Shown: piece by piece, positions 48,758-57,753 of the stretch | Layout: every line of letters starts with the position of its first letter | Position numbering within the stretch: the first letter of the stretch is position 1 | Origin: Paenibacillus tyrphae | GTDB taxonomy: Bacteria; Bacillota; Bacilli; Paenibacillales; NBRC-103111 | Length of the DNA stretch: 64,000 nt | Assembly: GCF_000722545.1 (NCBI RefSeq) | Contig: NZ_JNVM01000021.1 | Location: 74,174 to 138,173 of the forward strand | Direction: 5' to 3' | Made by a program: the position numbers and the translations under genes | The notes under the pieces: model-generated | Seen by the model: the letters and a program-made list of their open reading frames with translations, nothing else | The model's database searches: none | What the model was told of the DNA's origin: nothing

Positions 48758-48793
48758 TTCCCTACGACCATCCGGTTGTAGGGATTCTTTTTT
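48758..48793 (+). terminator. terminator after the NlpC/P60 gene
   Basis: TCCCTACGACC and GGTTGTAGGGA form the stem, followed by TTCTTTTTTT. Confidence 0.85.
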
Positions 48794-48982
48794 ATATTAA
48801 AATATGAAACAGGTCTTCTATTTCTGTACCCATACAGATAGGGAAATGGTCGATATACATAAAATATTGTACCTAATATAATGCAAAATATCATACAAAA
48901 GTGTGTTTTTCATTTCTCCGCACCTTGTTATCTCAATGTGTCGGTGCATTTTTGTATAAAAGATACATTTGAGGTGATTGTA

Positions 48983-49849
48983 ATGAACAAAACGACAAGC
49001 GGCTGGATCAATGGTTTCCTAGGCGTGCTCATCTTCAGCGGCTCGCTACCGGCAACACGGTTGGCTGTGATGGATTTTGATCCGTTGTTCCTCACCGTGT
49101 GCCGTGCCGCAATTGCCGGGGTGCTGGCGGGAGTGCTGCTCCTCGTCTTCAGGCAGCAACGGCCTGTCCGAAGCGACATCGTTCCGCTATTGTTAGTAGC
49201 GCTCTGCGTGGTAGTGGGGTTCCCACTGCTGACAGCCTTGGCGCTTCAGTATGTCACATCCGCGCATGCCATTATCTACATTGGGCTTCTGCCGCTTTCG
49301 ACAGCGATCTTCGGCGTACTGCGGGGCGGTGAACGCCCGCGGCCAGCCTTTTGGATCTTATCGGCTCTTGGCAGCTCCCTTGTAGCAGGGTTCGCCCTAA
49401 CACAAGGGGCTGCATCTTCGCCGGTAGGCGATGGGTTAATGCTGGCTTCTATTATCGTATGCGGTTACGGTTATGCAGAAGGGGCACGACTCTCACGGAG
49501 GCTAGGGGGCTGGCAGGTGATCTCTTGGGCGCTGGTTCTGTCGCTTCCCGTTATGTCACTGCTCTCGTTTTATTACATGCCGGTTTCGTGGGCTAGTATC
49601 CGTGGCGCGGCACTCTTAAGCCTTGCTTACGTCTCCCTGTTCAGCATGCTCATCGGCTTTGTGTTCTGGTATCGTGGTCTTGCCCTGGGAGGCATAGCAG
49701 CGGTCGGGCAGTTACAACTCCTCCAGCCTTTCTTTGGCCTGTTACTTTCAGCTCTCGTTCTGCACGAGTCAATGGGTTGGCCTATCTTTATTGTAAATAT
49801 TGGTGTCGTGCTGTGCGTGGCGATCGCACGGCGATTTGCATCGAAATAG
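48983..49849 (+). CDS. EamA/DMT-family transporter
   Basis: 288 aa with ten predicted helices forming two five-helix EamA repeats. The GAGGTGATTGTA before ATG 48983 decides this start; an upstream in-frame ATG (48881) would add 34 residues without a membrane helix. The C-terminal repeat ends with ALVLHESMGWPIFIVNIGVV, typical of the drug/metabolite exporter group. Substrate unknown. It stands between the NlpC gene and the DUF72 gene. Confidence 0.88.
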   Translation: MNKTTSGWINGFLGVLIFSGSLPATRLAVMDFDPLFLTVCRAAIAGVLAGVLLLVFRQQRPVRSDIVPLLLVALCVVVGFPLLTALALQYVTSAHAIIYIGLLPLSTAIFGVLRGGERPRPAFWILSALGSSLVAGFALTQGAASSPVGDGLMLASIIVCGYGYAEGARLSRRLGGWQVISWALVLSLPVMSLLSFYYMPVSWASIRGAALLSLAYVSLFSMLIGFVFWYRGLALGGIAAVGQLQLLQPFFGLLLSALVLHESMGWPIFIVNIGVVLCVAIARRFASK

Positions 49850-49919
49850 GTTTGAGATTACAGGTCTATACCGATAAAATGTAGTATAAGCTTTAAACTT
49901 GTTCAAAAGTGGTGGGTAA

Positions 49920-50768
49920 ATGATATCAATCGGGCTTGCTGGATGGGGAGATCATGACGAGTTATATAAGACTGGAATCAGGCCGCAGGATAAGCTAAAA
50001 GAATACAATAGATATTTTAAATTGGTTGAAGTAGATAGTTCCTATTACGCGATTCATAAAGAGGATTTGTATAGCAGATGGGCATCAGACACTTCGAAGG
50101 ATTTCTCATTCTTGGTGAAAGCTTACCAAGGTATGACAGGGCATACCCGGCAAAATTATTCTGAAGTGGATATGGAGGGGATGTTCCAAAGTTTTAGCGA
50201 GTCGATAAAACCTATTTTAGATGCGGGCAAGTTAAAGGCAGTTCTATTCCAATATCCACCGTGGTTTGATTGTAACCGTAATAATGTACACTTGCTACGA
50301 ACAGCTAAGGAACGAATGAAGAATATTCCGGTGGCTCTTGAATTTCGTCATCAAAGCTGGTTTAGTACGGAAATGAGAGAAAAGACGTTATTATTTATGC
50401 GCGAGGAAGGCTGGATTCATAGTATTTGTGATGAGCCTCAAGTTTTTCCCGGTTCAGTTCCGATCGTCTTAAAACCAACCAACGACGCTTTAACCATTGT
50501 CAGGTTTCATGGGAGAAATACGGTTGGCTGGACTTCGGGTGGGGCTAAAGACTGGCGAGAAGTAAGGTATCTCTATCGTTACAATCATGAAGAGTTACTT
50601 GAATGGAAGGAAAACCTCTTGAAGTTGGAAAAAGAAACCCGGGAGGTTTGTGTGATATTCAACAATAATTCAGGCGGGGATGCTGCTTCTAACGCTTTGC
50701 AGCTTATAGAGCTTCTAGGCCAAGAGTCAACGCAACTTCCTCCCAAGCAGATGGACATGTTCGATTAA
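49920..50768 (+). CDS. DUF72 family protein
   Basis: 282 aa TIM-barrel-like protein of the DUF72 (YecE) family. Visible are IGLAGWGDHDELY at the N-terminus, FKLVEVDSSYYAIHKED, PVALEFRHQSWFS, TIVRFHGRNTVGW and the C-terminal VCVIFNNNSGGDAASNALQL. Function unproven; links to iron-sulfur or DNA repair have been discussed. It is AT-richer than the next 80 bases, which hold the end of a second, GC-rich DUF72 gene. Confidence 0.9.
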   Translation: MISIGLAGWGDHDELYKTGIRPQDKLKEYNRYFKLVEVDSSYYAIHKEDLYSRWASDTSKDFSFLVKAYQGMTGHTRQNYSEVDMEGMFQSFSESIKPILDAGKLKAVLFQYPPWFDCNRNNVHLLRTAKERMKNIPVALEFRHQSWFSTEMREKTLLFMREEGWIHSICDEPQVFPGSVPIVLKPTNDALTIVRFHGRNTVGWTSGGAKDWREVRYLYRYNHEELLEWKENLLKLEKETREVCVIFNNNSGGDAASNALQLIELLGQESTQLPPKQMDMFD

Positions 50769-50788
50769 GGGAATAGGGTTCCGGTATA

Positions 50789-50869
50789 ATGCGGACGAGC
50801 TCGCCGAATGCGATGCAGATGCTGGAGCTGCTGAAGCTGTTCGCCCCGCGGCAATTGGATTTATTTTAA
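50789..50869 (+). pseudogene. C-terminal relic of a second DUF72 gene
   Basis: The 26-codon frame MRTSSPNAMQMLELLKLFAP ends RQLDLF. It matches the DUF72 C-terminus of the preceding gene (ASNALQLIELL...PPKQMDMF) and other family members ending PRQLDLF. Its base composition is GC-rich like the core chromosome, whereas the complete copy upstream is AT-richer. A terminator starts at its stop codon, as in an original gene end. Confidence 0.6.
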
Positions 50870-50916
50870 AAACAGGCTCAAGCCCGGAAATTCCGGGCTC
50901 GGGGCCTGTTTTTTTT
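50868..50916 (+). terminator. terminator after the DUF72 relic
   Basis: AAAACAGGC...AGCCCGG and CCGGGCT...GCCTGTTTTTTTT form a long stem with a T-run. Confidence 0.85.
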
Positions 50917-50927
50917 GTGTCCAACAG

Positions 50928-51107
50928 CTAGTTGACATAACGGGAGTAGGCGGTGCGGAATCGCCGCCCTAATTTGCGCCATGCATTCGGTTAACTGCCG
51001 GAGAATCCTTTGGGCTGCCCAGTCTTCGGGGAGCAGCTCCTCCGGCAGCATCGGATCGATCAAGTACAGCTCGTTGATCTGTTCGCCAAGCTCCAGATAC
51101 AGGGTAA
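50928..51107 (-). pseudogene. C-terminal relic of a PaaX-like regulator
   Basis: The minus-strand frame reads LYLELGEQINELYLIDPMLP then EELLPEDWAAQRI. D-P-x-L-P-x-E-L-L-P-E-D-W is the hallmark of PaaX C-terminal domains. After ...AQIRAAIPH the natural ending (R.AYSRYVN, stop at 50928) lies in another frame, so there is a frameshift as well as loss of the N-terminal winged helix. Confidence 0.45.
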
Positions 51108-51289
51108 AGATAGTACAGCTAAAGCAATTCTACCAATATTAAATCTGTAATGAAAGGGGGCGGCACGCTTTAAAGATCAGAGTTAAACTAATGACCATTA
51201 ATCGGGATATAAAAGCTGCATTTGTTGCTTATTTCATATTCAAAATGAAAAGCCAAAAAATTCTGTTCAAGGGATTGGAGGAAGCAAGT

Positions 51290-51523
51290 ATGCAAGATGT
51301 CGTAGAAACCTATCAACAAGAGGAGATTCATTTATTAGGAATGATTCAAGTGTGTGAAACGTGCAGAGATATTATTTTGAACTTTGTGCGGCAGCAAAAC
51401 GGTAAAATTAACGGGATCGTAATGGAAAATTTGCTGATATCCCTTTTTAGAGTAGAGATGGAACAGCGTGAGAATTTGCTTCATATGCAATTAGCCAAAG
51501 CAAGAATAAGCAGCGTCACGTAG
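51290..51523 (+). CDS. hypothetical protein, 77 aa
   Basis: Not recognised. Soluble helical protein with a CETCRDIILNF segment (two cysteines three apart) and a charged C-terminal helix. GGAGGA lies 7 bases upstream of ATG 51290; the frame stays open from 51191 but that part lacks a good start. A short degraded copy of its central segment lies at 55062-55115. Confidence 0.5.
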   Translation: MQDVVETYQQEEIHLLGMIQVCETCRDIILNFVRQQNGKINGIVMENLLISLFRVEMEQRENLLHMQLAKARISSVT

Positions 51524-51694
51524 ACCAGCTATCATCTATCATTGCCCAAAATTTAGTATATAATGTTATTGTAAGAAATTATGGTATAAAAGAGAATTCC
51601 CCAGCAAAGGAGGCCGAAAATTCCATGCAATAAAATCTTTTCCCTACATACAAAGGTTCCACACAAGCTATCATTTATCGAGGAGGGTCCCTTC

Positions 51695-53905
51695 ATGAAA
51701 TTACGTTCCGTCTCTATTACCGTCTTGTTTACTATGATATTCTCCCTATTCGCTCTGGCAGGATTCAACCCTCAACCGTCCTATGCAACAAGCACGAATT
51801 TATTATTGGGTAAAGCTTATACCTCCAGTTCCGCGGCTGATGCCGGATATCCGGACACAAACAATAAAGAGCTGACCGATGGCATAGAGGCTTCCTATCT
51901 GCTCGCGGATACGGCTTGGCAGGGAAGATTTAATGACACAAGCTATAGTTTTACAGTTGATTTGGGTAAGCTCCAAACATTTAAAAATTTCAAAACGAAC
52001 TTTTACAAATACACGGGAGCCGGCATTCAGACTCCAATCCAAGTTGAATTCAGCTCATCTACCGATAATTCCACTTGGATAACAGCCTGCTCGGTTTCCC
52101 AGCAAGGAGACGCTGTAGACATAGCTCCCGTTCCATATAGCTGCTCAGCGGCTTCTGATATAACTGCCAGATATGTGAAGATGACAGTTATAAGTGCACC
52201 CAGCACCTATTCTTTTGTTGACGAATGGGAGGTCACTCCTGCGCAAGTATCATCCTCAATCGCTTTAAGCGGGACGTTCCTCCAACCTTATTTGGCCAAT
52301 CAATGGACCGACGCGGAGTGGAATACCGAATTTCAGAAAATGAAGGATGTTGGGATCAACAAGTTGATTCTGAATTGGACGGCCGACAGCAAAAATAAAA
52401 CCACGGTATACCCGACAACCGCTCTTTCCGGCTATACGCAAAATACATCTGCCGATCTCATTGCAAAAGCTTTAAGCAAAGGCAATATTTACGGAGTTGA
52501 TATTTATTTAGGTTTACAGATCAATCAGGACTGGTTCGTCAAGTACGCGAATGATGCAACCTGGCTATCTAACGAAGCGAATATTTCCAAGACACTGGCT
52601 GGAGATTTGTGGACAAAATATGGGACGAACCCTTCCTTAAAGGGCTTTTACCTTCCGTTCGAGGTCGATAACTGGAACTTACCTTCGACTACAGAATGGG
52701 ATCGGTTAATTTCCTTTTATCAAACCGTAGGCAGCTATATCAAGCAGCAATCTTCCTCCATGACCGTGATGATTTCTCCCTTCTTCAATCCGAGCGGTCA
52801 AACAACTGCTCGTTGGCAAACGATGTGGGAGTATATTCTCTCGAAGAGTCCCTTGGATATTTTTGCCCTTCAAGACGGTGTCGGTGCCGGACATGCCGAG
52901 ACAAGCCAGTTGGGTGCATGGTTCTCCGCAACAAAAACAGCCATCAATAACGCCCGGCCGTCCATGCAGTTCTGGGATAATGCGGAAACCTTCACTGCCG
53001 ACTTCAAGACTTTGGATATCAAAACAGTAGTTGCCGATCTAAATGCCGTCCGTCCTTATGTTTCGGACTATATAAGCTTTAGCTTCAACCATTATATAAG
53101 CCCGCAGCAAGTCAATCCGTTATATTACGCAACGTATAAAGACTATGTTTTATCCGGTTCCCTCGATGCCGCTGCACCAACGACTCCAACCAATCTTTCA
53201 GGCCGCTCTGTCAACTCGGATACCAATTTGCTGAATTGGACTCCTTCGACAGATAATTTCGGCATAGTGGGTTACAAAATTTATCGTAACAATGAACTGG
53301 TCTGGACGGCTTATACGAATGCGACCAGCTTTACTGACAGCCAGCTTAACTCCAGCACTTCCTATAGGTACACAGTACAGGCATTTGATGCGGCAGGCAA
53401 TTATTCTGCGCAGTCTTTACCCGTTACCGTTACAACTTATGCGGAAACAAATTATCCTACCAATCTCGCATCCGGCAAAAAGTATACCTCAACGCTACCT
53501 GCTCATCCTTCCTATCCGGATAGCGGAGGCGAGCTAACCGACGGAGCTTTCGGAACCACATCCTCCTGGGATGGAGCTTGGCAAGGCAGTAATGCCGCCA
53601 GCCCTTATTCGTTCACGATCGATTTAGGTTCTTCCAAGAGCATCAAAGAAGTGAACGCCAATTTCTTGCAAGCCATATCAGCCGGTGTGCTACTGCCCGA
53701 AACCGTTACGTTCTCCAGCTCCAGCGATAGTATCTCTTTTAAGCAAATCGGTGTTGTCCATAAACCAGCCGTCAGTTCCAGCGATCAAACGAAAACCTAC
53801 AGGCTGACTGATTTATCCGGTATCACGGACCGCTATGTCAAAGTAACCATAGAGCCTGCAAGTATCGCGTGGACATTGATCGATGAAATACAGGTAAAAC
53901 AATAA
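51695..53905 (+). CDS. secreted DUF4434 protein with F5/8-type C and fibronectin III domains
   Basis: 736 aa. Signal peptide to about residue 30 (SYA-TS). First F5/8 type C-like carbohydrate-binding domain at about 33-180. DUF4434 TIM-barrel-like domain at about 188-480 (SGTFLQPYLANQWTDAEWNT; KGFYLPFEVDNWNL; DIFALQDGVGAGH). Fibronectin type III about 493-585. Second F5/8-like domain about 595-736. The two end domains share GK.YTS...YPD...ELTDG and the SFT(V/I)DLG strand. DUF4434 barrels look like glycoside hydrolases, so it is probably a secreted polysaccharide-binding or -degrading enzyme. GAGGAGGG precedes the ATG. Monocistronic. Confidence 0.88.
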   Translation: MKLRSVSITVLFTMIFSLFALAGFNPQPSYATSTNLLLGKAYTSSSAADAGYPDTNNKELTDGIEASYLLADTAWQGRFNDTSYSFTVDLGKLQTFKNFKTNFYKYTGAGIQTPIQVEFSSSTDNSTWITACSVSQQGDAVDIAPVPYSCSAASDITARYVKMTVISAPSTYSFVDEWEVTPAQVSSSIALSGTFLQPYLANQWTDAEWNTEFQKMKDVGINKLILNWTADSKNKTTVYPTTALSGYTQNTSADLIAKALSKGNIYGVDIYLGLQINQDWFVKYANDATWLSNEANISKTLAGDLWTKYGTNPSLKGFYLPFEVDNWNLPSTTEWDRLISFYQTVGSYIKQQSSSMTVMISPFFNPSGQTTARWQTMWEYILSKSPLDIFALQDGVGAGHAETSQLGAWFSATKTAINNARPSMQFWDNAETFTADFKTLDIKTVVADLNAVRPYVSDYISFSFNHYISPQQVNPLYYATYKDYVLSGSLDAAAPTTPTNLSGRSVNSDTNLLNWTPSTDNFGIVGYKIYRNNELVWTAYTNATSFTDSQLNSSTSYRYTVQAFDAAGNYSAQSLPVTVTTYAETNYPTNLASGKKYTSTLPAHPSYPDSGGELTDGAFGTTSSWDGAWQGSNAASPYSFTIDLGSSKSIKEVNANFLQAISAGVLLPETVTFSSSSDSISFKQIGVVHKPAVSSSDQTKTYRLTDLSGITDRYVKVTIEPASIAWTLIDEIQVKQ

Positions 53906-53960
53906 CGAAGAATCTCTAAACGTCTTTCTTCCAGTATCCTCGGAAAAAATCTATCCTGCA

Positions 53961-54007
53961 CAAAAAGCTCCTGAAGCCTGAATAATAAGGCGCCGGGAGC
54001 TTTTTGA
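53961..54007 (+). terminator. terminator after the DUF4434 gene
   Basis: CAAAAAGCTCC and GGGAGCTTTTTG form the stem. Confidence 0.75.
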
Positions 54008-54543
54008 AAGAGGGCGAAGGAGATACGCTGATTTTAGCTGCAAGTCCAAGTCATTTGGGTCAACACGAATTTTAAGCTTCGTCTAAGCGAACCTACCCTT
54101 AAGGACCGATTGGACGTCGAAGAACGTGAACGGATGCGACAAATTCAAAACGATGAAGCTTGTAACATGGTTCAATAAAAATGACCAATGGTCAATTAAT
54201 GCCATTACATAAATTAGCGTGGAAGATGTTTTCGAGCCTTCATCGGGCGGCCCTTGATTTGCAAGCCGAATGGCTGTATATCCAGTTAGAAAAGGCACTG
54301 TGCCTCGTCAAAACACGAGACCGGGTTGGCCTGAGACCCAGGAGATACACAACTTTACCGGGAGGTTAAATGAAATAATGACAACGTTAACTTCAAAAAT
54401 TTGTAACATTTGGATAAAAAGTTCGTATAAATTAATTGAAAAATATTCCAAATTAAGGGTTGTTATGGTATTAATTGATTGAGGGAACTGGCCAGACCTC
54501 AAAACTATTTTTTGCACGGTGTTATTCGGAGGAGGATAAAGAA
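54008..54543. other. stretch without recognisable gene
   Basis: About 535 bases between the terminator and the next start codon. Frames on both strands are broken or have poor starts. The last part (about 54400-54540) is AT-rich and must contain the promoter of the 134-aa secreted protein; the GAGGAGG at 54531-54537 is its ribosome binding site. Nothing else is supported. Confidence 0.4.
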
Positions 54544-54948
54544 ATGAAAAAAATGACAACTGCTTTAACGATTGCCGTGGTTGGAGCAAGTCTTGTATCA
54601 AGCCCCGGCTTTGCAGCGGAGGGAAACCCGGTTCAGCAAGTGCCTCAACAGCAGATTATTGTCGCGCCGCCGGAAGGCGAGGTTACGTATCATTTGGAGC
54701 CTGGTGCCGTAGCGGCCGCCGGTCCTTATGTACTCCAGCCGAACGAAGGCATTCGCATCACCTCGATTATCGCCGACGAATACGATTGGTGGCTTGTGGA
54801 TCTTAGGAATAACAACCAGGTGATCCGGAAAGAGCAAGCGGAAAACAATACGATCTATGTGAAACAGAGCAGCCAGTATATGCTTTTCATCAAAAACAAA
54901 AAGCAATGCACCAACTTGATGAAGGTAAATATTCGGGTGGTTCGCTAG
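54544..54948 (+). CDS. secreted protein, 134 aa, unknown family
   Basis: Signal peptide MKKMTTALTIAVVGASLVSS, cleaved near GFA-AE (about residue 24). The mature protein is short and beta-rich: a Pro/Gln-rich start (VQQVPQQQIIVAPPEGE), then strands GPYVLQPNEGIRITSI, WWLVDLRNN and YMLFIKNKKQ. One cysteine near the end. GAGGAGG lies 6 bases upstream of ATG 54544. Not recognised; it resembles small secreted beta-sandwich proteins of Paenibacillus. A terminator follows at 55025. Confidence 0.75.
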   Translation: MKKMTTALTIAVVGASLVSSPGFAAEGNPVQQVPQQQIIVAPPEGEVTYHLEPGAVAAAGPYVLQPNEGIRITSIIADEYDWWLVDLRNNNQVIRKEQAENNTIYVKQSSQYMLFIKNKKQCTNLMKVNIRVVR

Positions 54949-55024
54949 CTTCATTCCAAGCAAAGTACAGTTCCTTCACGCATTTATTCTCGATCTGAGA
55001 AATATTATAGAGCAGTAAGGTCAT

Positions 55025-55051
55025 AAAGACTCCCCACCGGGAGTCTTTTTT
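55025..55051 (+). terminator. terminator after the 134-aa secreted protein
   Basis: AAAGACTCCC-cacc-GGGAGTCTTTTTT, a perfect stem with T-run. Confidence 0.9.
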
Positions 55052-55061
55052 CCATTTACCC

Positions 55062-55115
55062 GGAATAGTTCCAATGTACGAAACGTGCAGAGAAATTCGT
55101 TTGAACTTTAGATAA
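55062..55115 (+). pseudogene. degraded copy of the ETCR segment of the 77-aa protein gene
   Basis: This stretch reads GIVPMYETCREIRLNFR and stops. At 51335-51390 the gene reads GMIQVCETCRDIILNF. The nucleotides GAAACGTGCAGAGA and TTGAACTTT are shared. No start or further similarity is present, so it is a short relic of a paralogue. The remaining region 55116-55359 holds an imperfect hairpin (55147-55191) and no clear gene. Confidence 0.4.
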
Positions 55116-55359
55116 ACGTTAAAGGTTAATGATTTTAAAAGTAATCGTAAAAAAGCTCCCCGCCTTGAGCAAGCAGAGGAACTTTTTACGCTATTGATGA
55201 TTCGGCATGTTAAATTTTAGTTCAAGTACGCTTCGGTGATTTTAATCCGTATCAGTTTTTTATGTTCGGGAGTTTAAATTCAAGAATATCAGCCATCCCA
55301 TCGCTTCCCACTACAAAGAAATCTGGGCAGATTGAAGGTATACTCCATCCATAAGAAAT

Positions 55360-55386
55360 AGCCTGTTGAGGGTTTCTCAACAGGCT
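55360..55386. terminator. terminator after the aldo/keto reductase gene
   Basis: AGCCTGTTGA and TCAACAGGCT form a perfect 10-bp stem, 31 bases past the minus-strand stop codon at 55418. Confidence 0.75.
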
Positions 55387-55417
55387 GACCAGCCCCCAGT
55401 TAGGGGAACTAGCGTTC

Positions 55418-56260
55418 TTAGAAGTCAAAATTGTCAGGGTCGGGTCCAACCCGCAGGTTCTGGTTCAGAGCATCGATGCGGGCCATCTCTTCACTCGTCA
55501 GCTCGAAGTCGAATACCGAGGCGTTTTCGATAATCCGGTGAGCCTTCGTCGACTTGGGAATCGTTACGATGCCGTGCTGCAGATCCCAGCGCAGAATGAC
55601 TTGGGCGACCGACTTGCCGTGACGGGCGCTGATTTCCTGCAGCACCGGGTTGTCCAGCAGCTGGCCCTGCATCAGAGGCGACCATGCTTCGATCTGAATG
55701 TCATGCCGGGCGCAGAAGTCGCGCAGCGCTTGCTGGCTAAGCCGCGGATGGAGCTCGACCTGGTTCACCATCGGCTTGATCTCGGCATCTTTCATCAGGT
55801 CCTCCAGGTGATGAATCTGGAAGTTGCTGACGCCGATCGCTTTGACGCGTCCGGCCTTGTACAGCGCTTCGAGCGCACGCCAAGCGTCCTTGTACTTGCC
55901 GGCCACCGGCCAGTGAATCAGGTACAGATCGAGATAATCCAGCCCCAGCTTCTCCAAGCTGGTCTCATAGGCGGCGAGCGTCGTTTCATAGCCAAGATCG
56001 GCGTTCCATACCTTGGAAGTGACAAACAGGTCTTCGCGGGAGAGTCCCGTTTCTTGGAGGGCTTCGCGGATAGCCTGGCCTACGCTGCGCTCGTTGTCAT
56101 AGATGGCCGCCGTGTCGATGCTGCGGTAGCCATGGGCGACAGCCGCTTTGACCGCGTCCACGAGCTCGGGACCGTCCTCGACTTTGAATACGCCGATGCC
56201 GAACCAAGGCATAGCCTTTCCGTTATTTAGAGTCGTAGTTGCTTGCAGATGCGTTGTCAT
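55418..56260 (-). CDS. aldo/keto reductase (AKR5-like)
   Basis: 280 aa NADPH-dependent carbonyl reductase. (beta/alpha)8 barrel with GYRSIDTAAIYDNERSVGQA (catalytic Asp and Tyr), the VTSKVW lysine, LDLYLIHWP (catalytic His) and IPKSTKAHRI at the nucleotide site. Such enzymes reduce methylglyoxal and other reactive aldehydes. GGAGG lies 8 bases before ATG 56260. It follows the MFS gene on the same strand (131 bases) and is probably co-regulated by the divergent HxlR-type protein. Confidence 0.93.
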   Translation of the reverse strand: MTTHLQATTTLNNGKAMPWFGIGVFKVEDGPELVDAVKAAVAHGYRSIDTAAIYDNERSVGQAIREALQETGLSREDLFVTSKVWNADLGYETTLAAYETSLEKLGLDYLDLYLIHWPVAGKYKDAWRALEALYKAGRVKAIGVSNFQIHHLEDLMKDAEIKPMVNQVELHPRLSQQALRDFCARHDIQIEAWSPLMQGQLLDNPVLQEISARHGKSVAQVILRWDLQHGIVTIPKSTKAHRIIENASVFDFELTSEEMARIDALNQNLRVGPDPDNFDF

Positions 56261-56391
56261 AGATAAAACCTCCAGTAGGGTAATTGGTATATTTGGATAC
56301 ATGATGTCTTGTTGGAGCTGGTAATGGCCCTAGCCATTTTGCGTGTGGCTGCTTGGATGATACCCAGATTTTCGGAAACAGAGCTCGACAG

Positions 56392-57609
56392 TCAAGACCG
56401 GGCCGGCCCCATCCGCACGGCACGAACCGGCTCGCCCTTGCGTTCCAGTGCTATGCTCCAGCCGGTCAGCAAAACCGCGGCCAAGACCATAACAGCGCCG
56501 ATCCAGGTGGTATGAATCAATCCCATCGAATCGGTGACCACACCACCCAGATAGGCCCCAATGGCAATGCCCGCATTGAACGCGGCGATGTTGACGGCGG
56601 AAGCGACATCCTTAGCTCCCGGCGCGAAGCGCTCGGCCAGCATGACGACATAAATCTGCAGCCCGGGCACGTTCATGAAGGCCAGCAGGCCCATGAAGAA
56701 GATCGTGATCAACCCGGCTACCTTGAATGGCGCGGTCACCATCAACACCAGCAGCACGATCGCCTGCAGGATGAACATAAGGAACAGAGCCTTGAGCGGC
56801 CGGCGGTTGGCCACCTTTCCCCCGATGACATTGCCGATCGCAATCGCAACGCCGTAAAGCAGCAGGATGACCGCTACCGTGCTTTCGGCAAATCCGGTTA
56901 TCTCATGCAGCAATGGGGATAAATAAGTAAATACGACAAAGGTGCCCCCATACCCGAGAGCCGTGATGGCGAACGCAAGCAGCAGCCTGCCATTCGTCAC
57001 CAGCTTCACCTGCTCACGCACCGGGGTCGGAACGCCCTTACGCAGCGAGGCGGGGATCAAGATCAGGTTGGCGATCAGCGCGACCAGGCCGATGACGGCG
57101 ATGGTGACGAAGGCCGCCCGCCAGCCCATCTGTTGGCCGATCCAGGTACCGAGCGGCACGCCGGTCACGATGGCGACCGTCAGGCCCGAGAACATCATGG
57201 AGATCGCACTCGCCCGTTTGTTCTCCGGCACAAGGTCGGCGGCAATGGTCGATGCGATCGACATAAATACGCCGTGCGACAAAGCGGATAGCACGCGGGC
57301 GATCAACAGGACGCCGATGCTTCCGGAAGCCGCCGCCAGACTGTTGCCGGCGATAAAAACGACCATGATGGCGATCAGCAGCAACTTGCGGGACATTCCC
57401 GTGGTGAGTGAGGTCAGCACGGGTGCCCCGAAGGTGACACCAAGCGCGTACAGCGTCACGGTCAGTCCTGCCGTTGTGACCGATATGTGAAGGTTTTCGG
57501 CGATTAGGGGCAGCAGCCCCACGCTGATAAACTCGGTAGTTCCGATCGCATAGGCGCTGATGGCCAGAGCCAGAAGCGCGAACATACTTCGTTTTTGATC
57601 CAATTGCAA
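56392..57609 (-). CDS. MFS transporter (AraJ/YdhP-type DHA1 exporter)
   Basis: 405 aa with 12 transmembrane helices. The N-terminus ISAYAIGTTEFISVGLLPLI and the loop GMSRKLLLI after helix 2 are typical of the AraJ/YdhP subgroup, whose members export drugs or sugars. TTG start with GAGGTGAG 5 bases upstream. Divergent from the HxlR-type regulator gene with palindromic operators between them; the aldo/keto reductase gene follows. Substrate unknown, probably a toxic small molecule. Confidence 0.9.
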   Translation of the reverse strand: MQLDQKRSMFALLALAISAYAIGTTEFISVGLLPLIAENLHISVTTAGLTVTLYALGVTFGAPVLTSLTTGMSRKLLLIAIMVVFIAGNSLAAASGSIGVLLIARVLSALSHGVFMSIASTIAADLVPENKRASAISMMFSGLTVAIVTGVPLGTWIGQQMGWRAAFVTIAVIGLVALIANLILIPASLRKGVPTPVREQVKLVTNGRLLLAFAITALGYGGTFVVFTYLSPLLHEITGFAESTVAVILLLYGVAIAIGNVIGGKVANRRPLKALFLMFILQAIVLLVLMVTAPFKVAGLITIFFMGLLAFMNVPGLQIYVVMLAERFAPGAKDVASAVNIAAFNAGIAIGAYLGGVVTDSMGLIHTTWIGAVMVLAAVLLTGWSIALERKGEPVRAVRMGPARS

Positions 57610-57696
57610 GTTTTCTCACCTCGAATCGTGGTAATATCGTGGTAGTCATCGGCCGATATATGCTATTATGAGAGGAGCAAGCATTTTTGGCTAGTA

Positions 57697-57731
57697 CGTA
57701 CTTTAAAGTACGATAGGTACTAAAAAGTGCC
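57697..57731. promoter_or_regulatory. two palindromic HxlR-type operators
   Basis: CGTACTTTAAAGTACG (57697-57712) is a perfect 16-bp palindrome. GGTACTAAAAAGTGCC (57716-57731) is an imperfect one 19 bases away. Both have TACT...AGTA-type arms like sites of the HxlR/YodB regulators. They lie in the 144-base region between the MFS gene and the regulator gene. Confidence 0.7.
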
Positions 57732-57753
57732 TATAGAAATTGGAGGACTCCGC

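Noticed and set aside
55252..55358. Minus-strand frame reading WSIPSICPDFFVVGSDGMAD, suggestive of the end of an SMI1/KNR4-like immunity protein
   Set aside because: Too short and without start or context; similarity by eye only.
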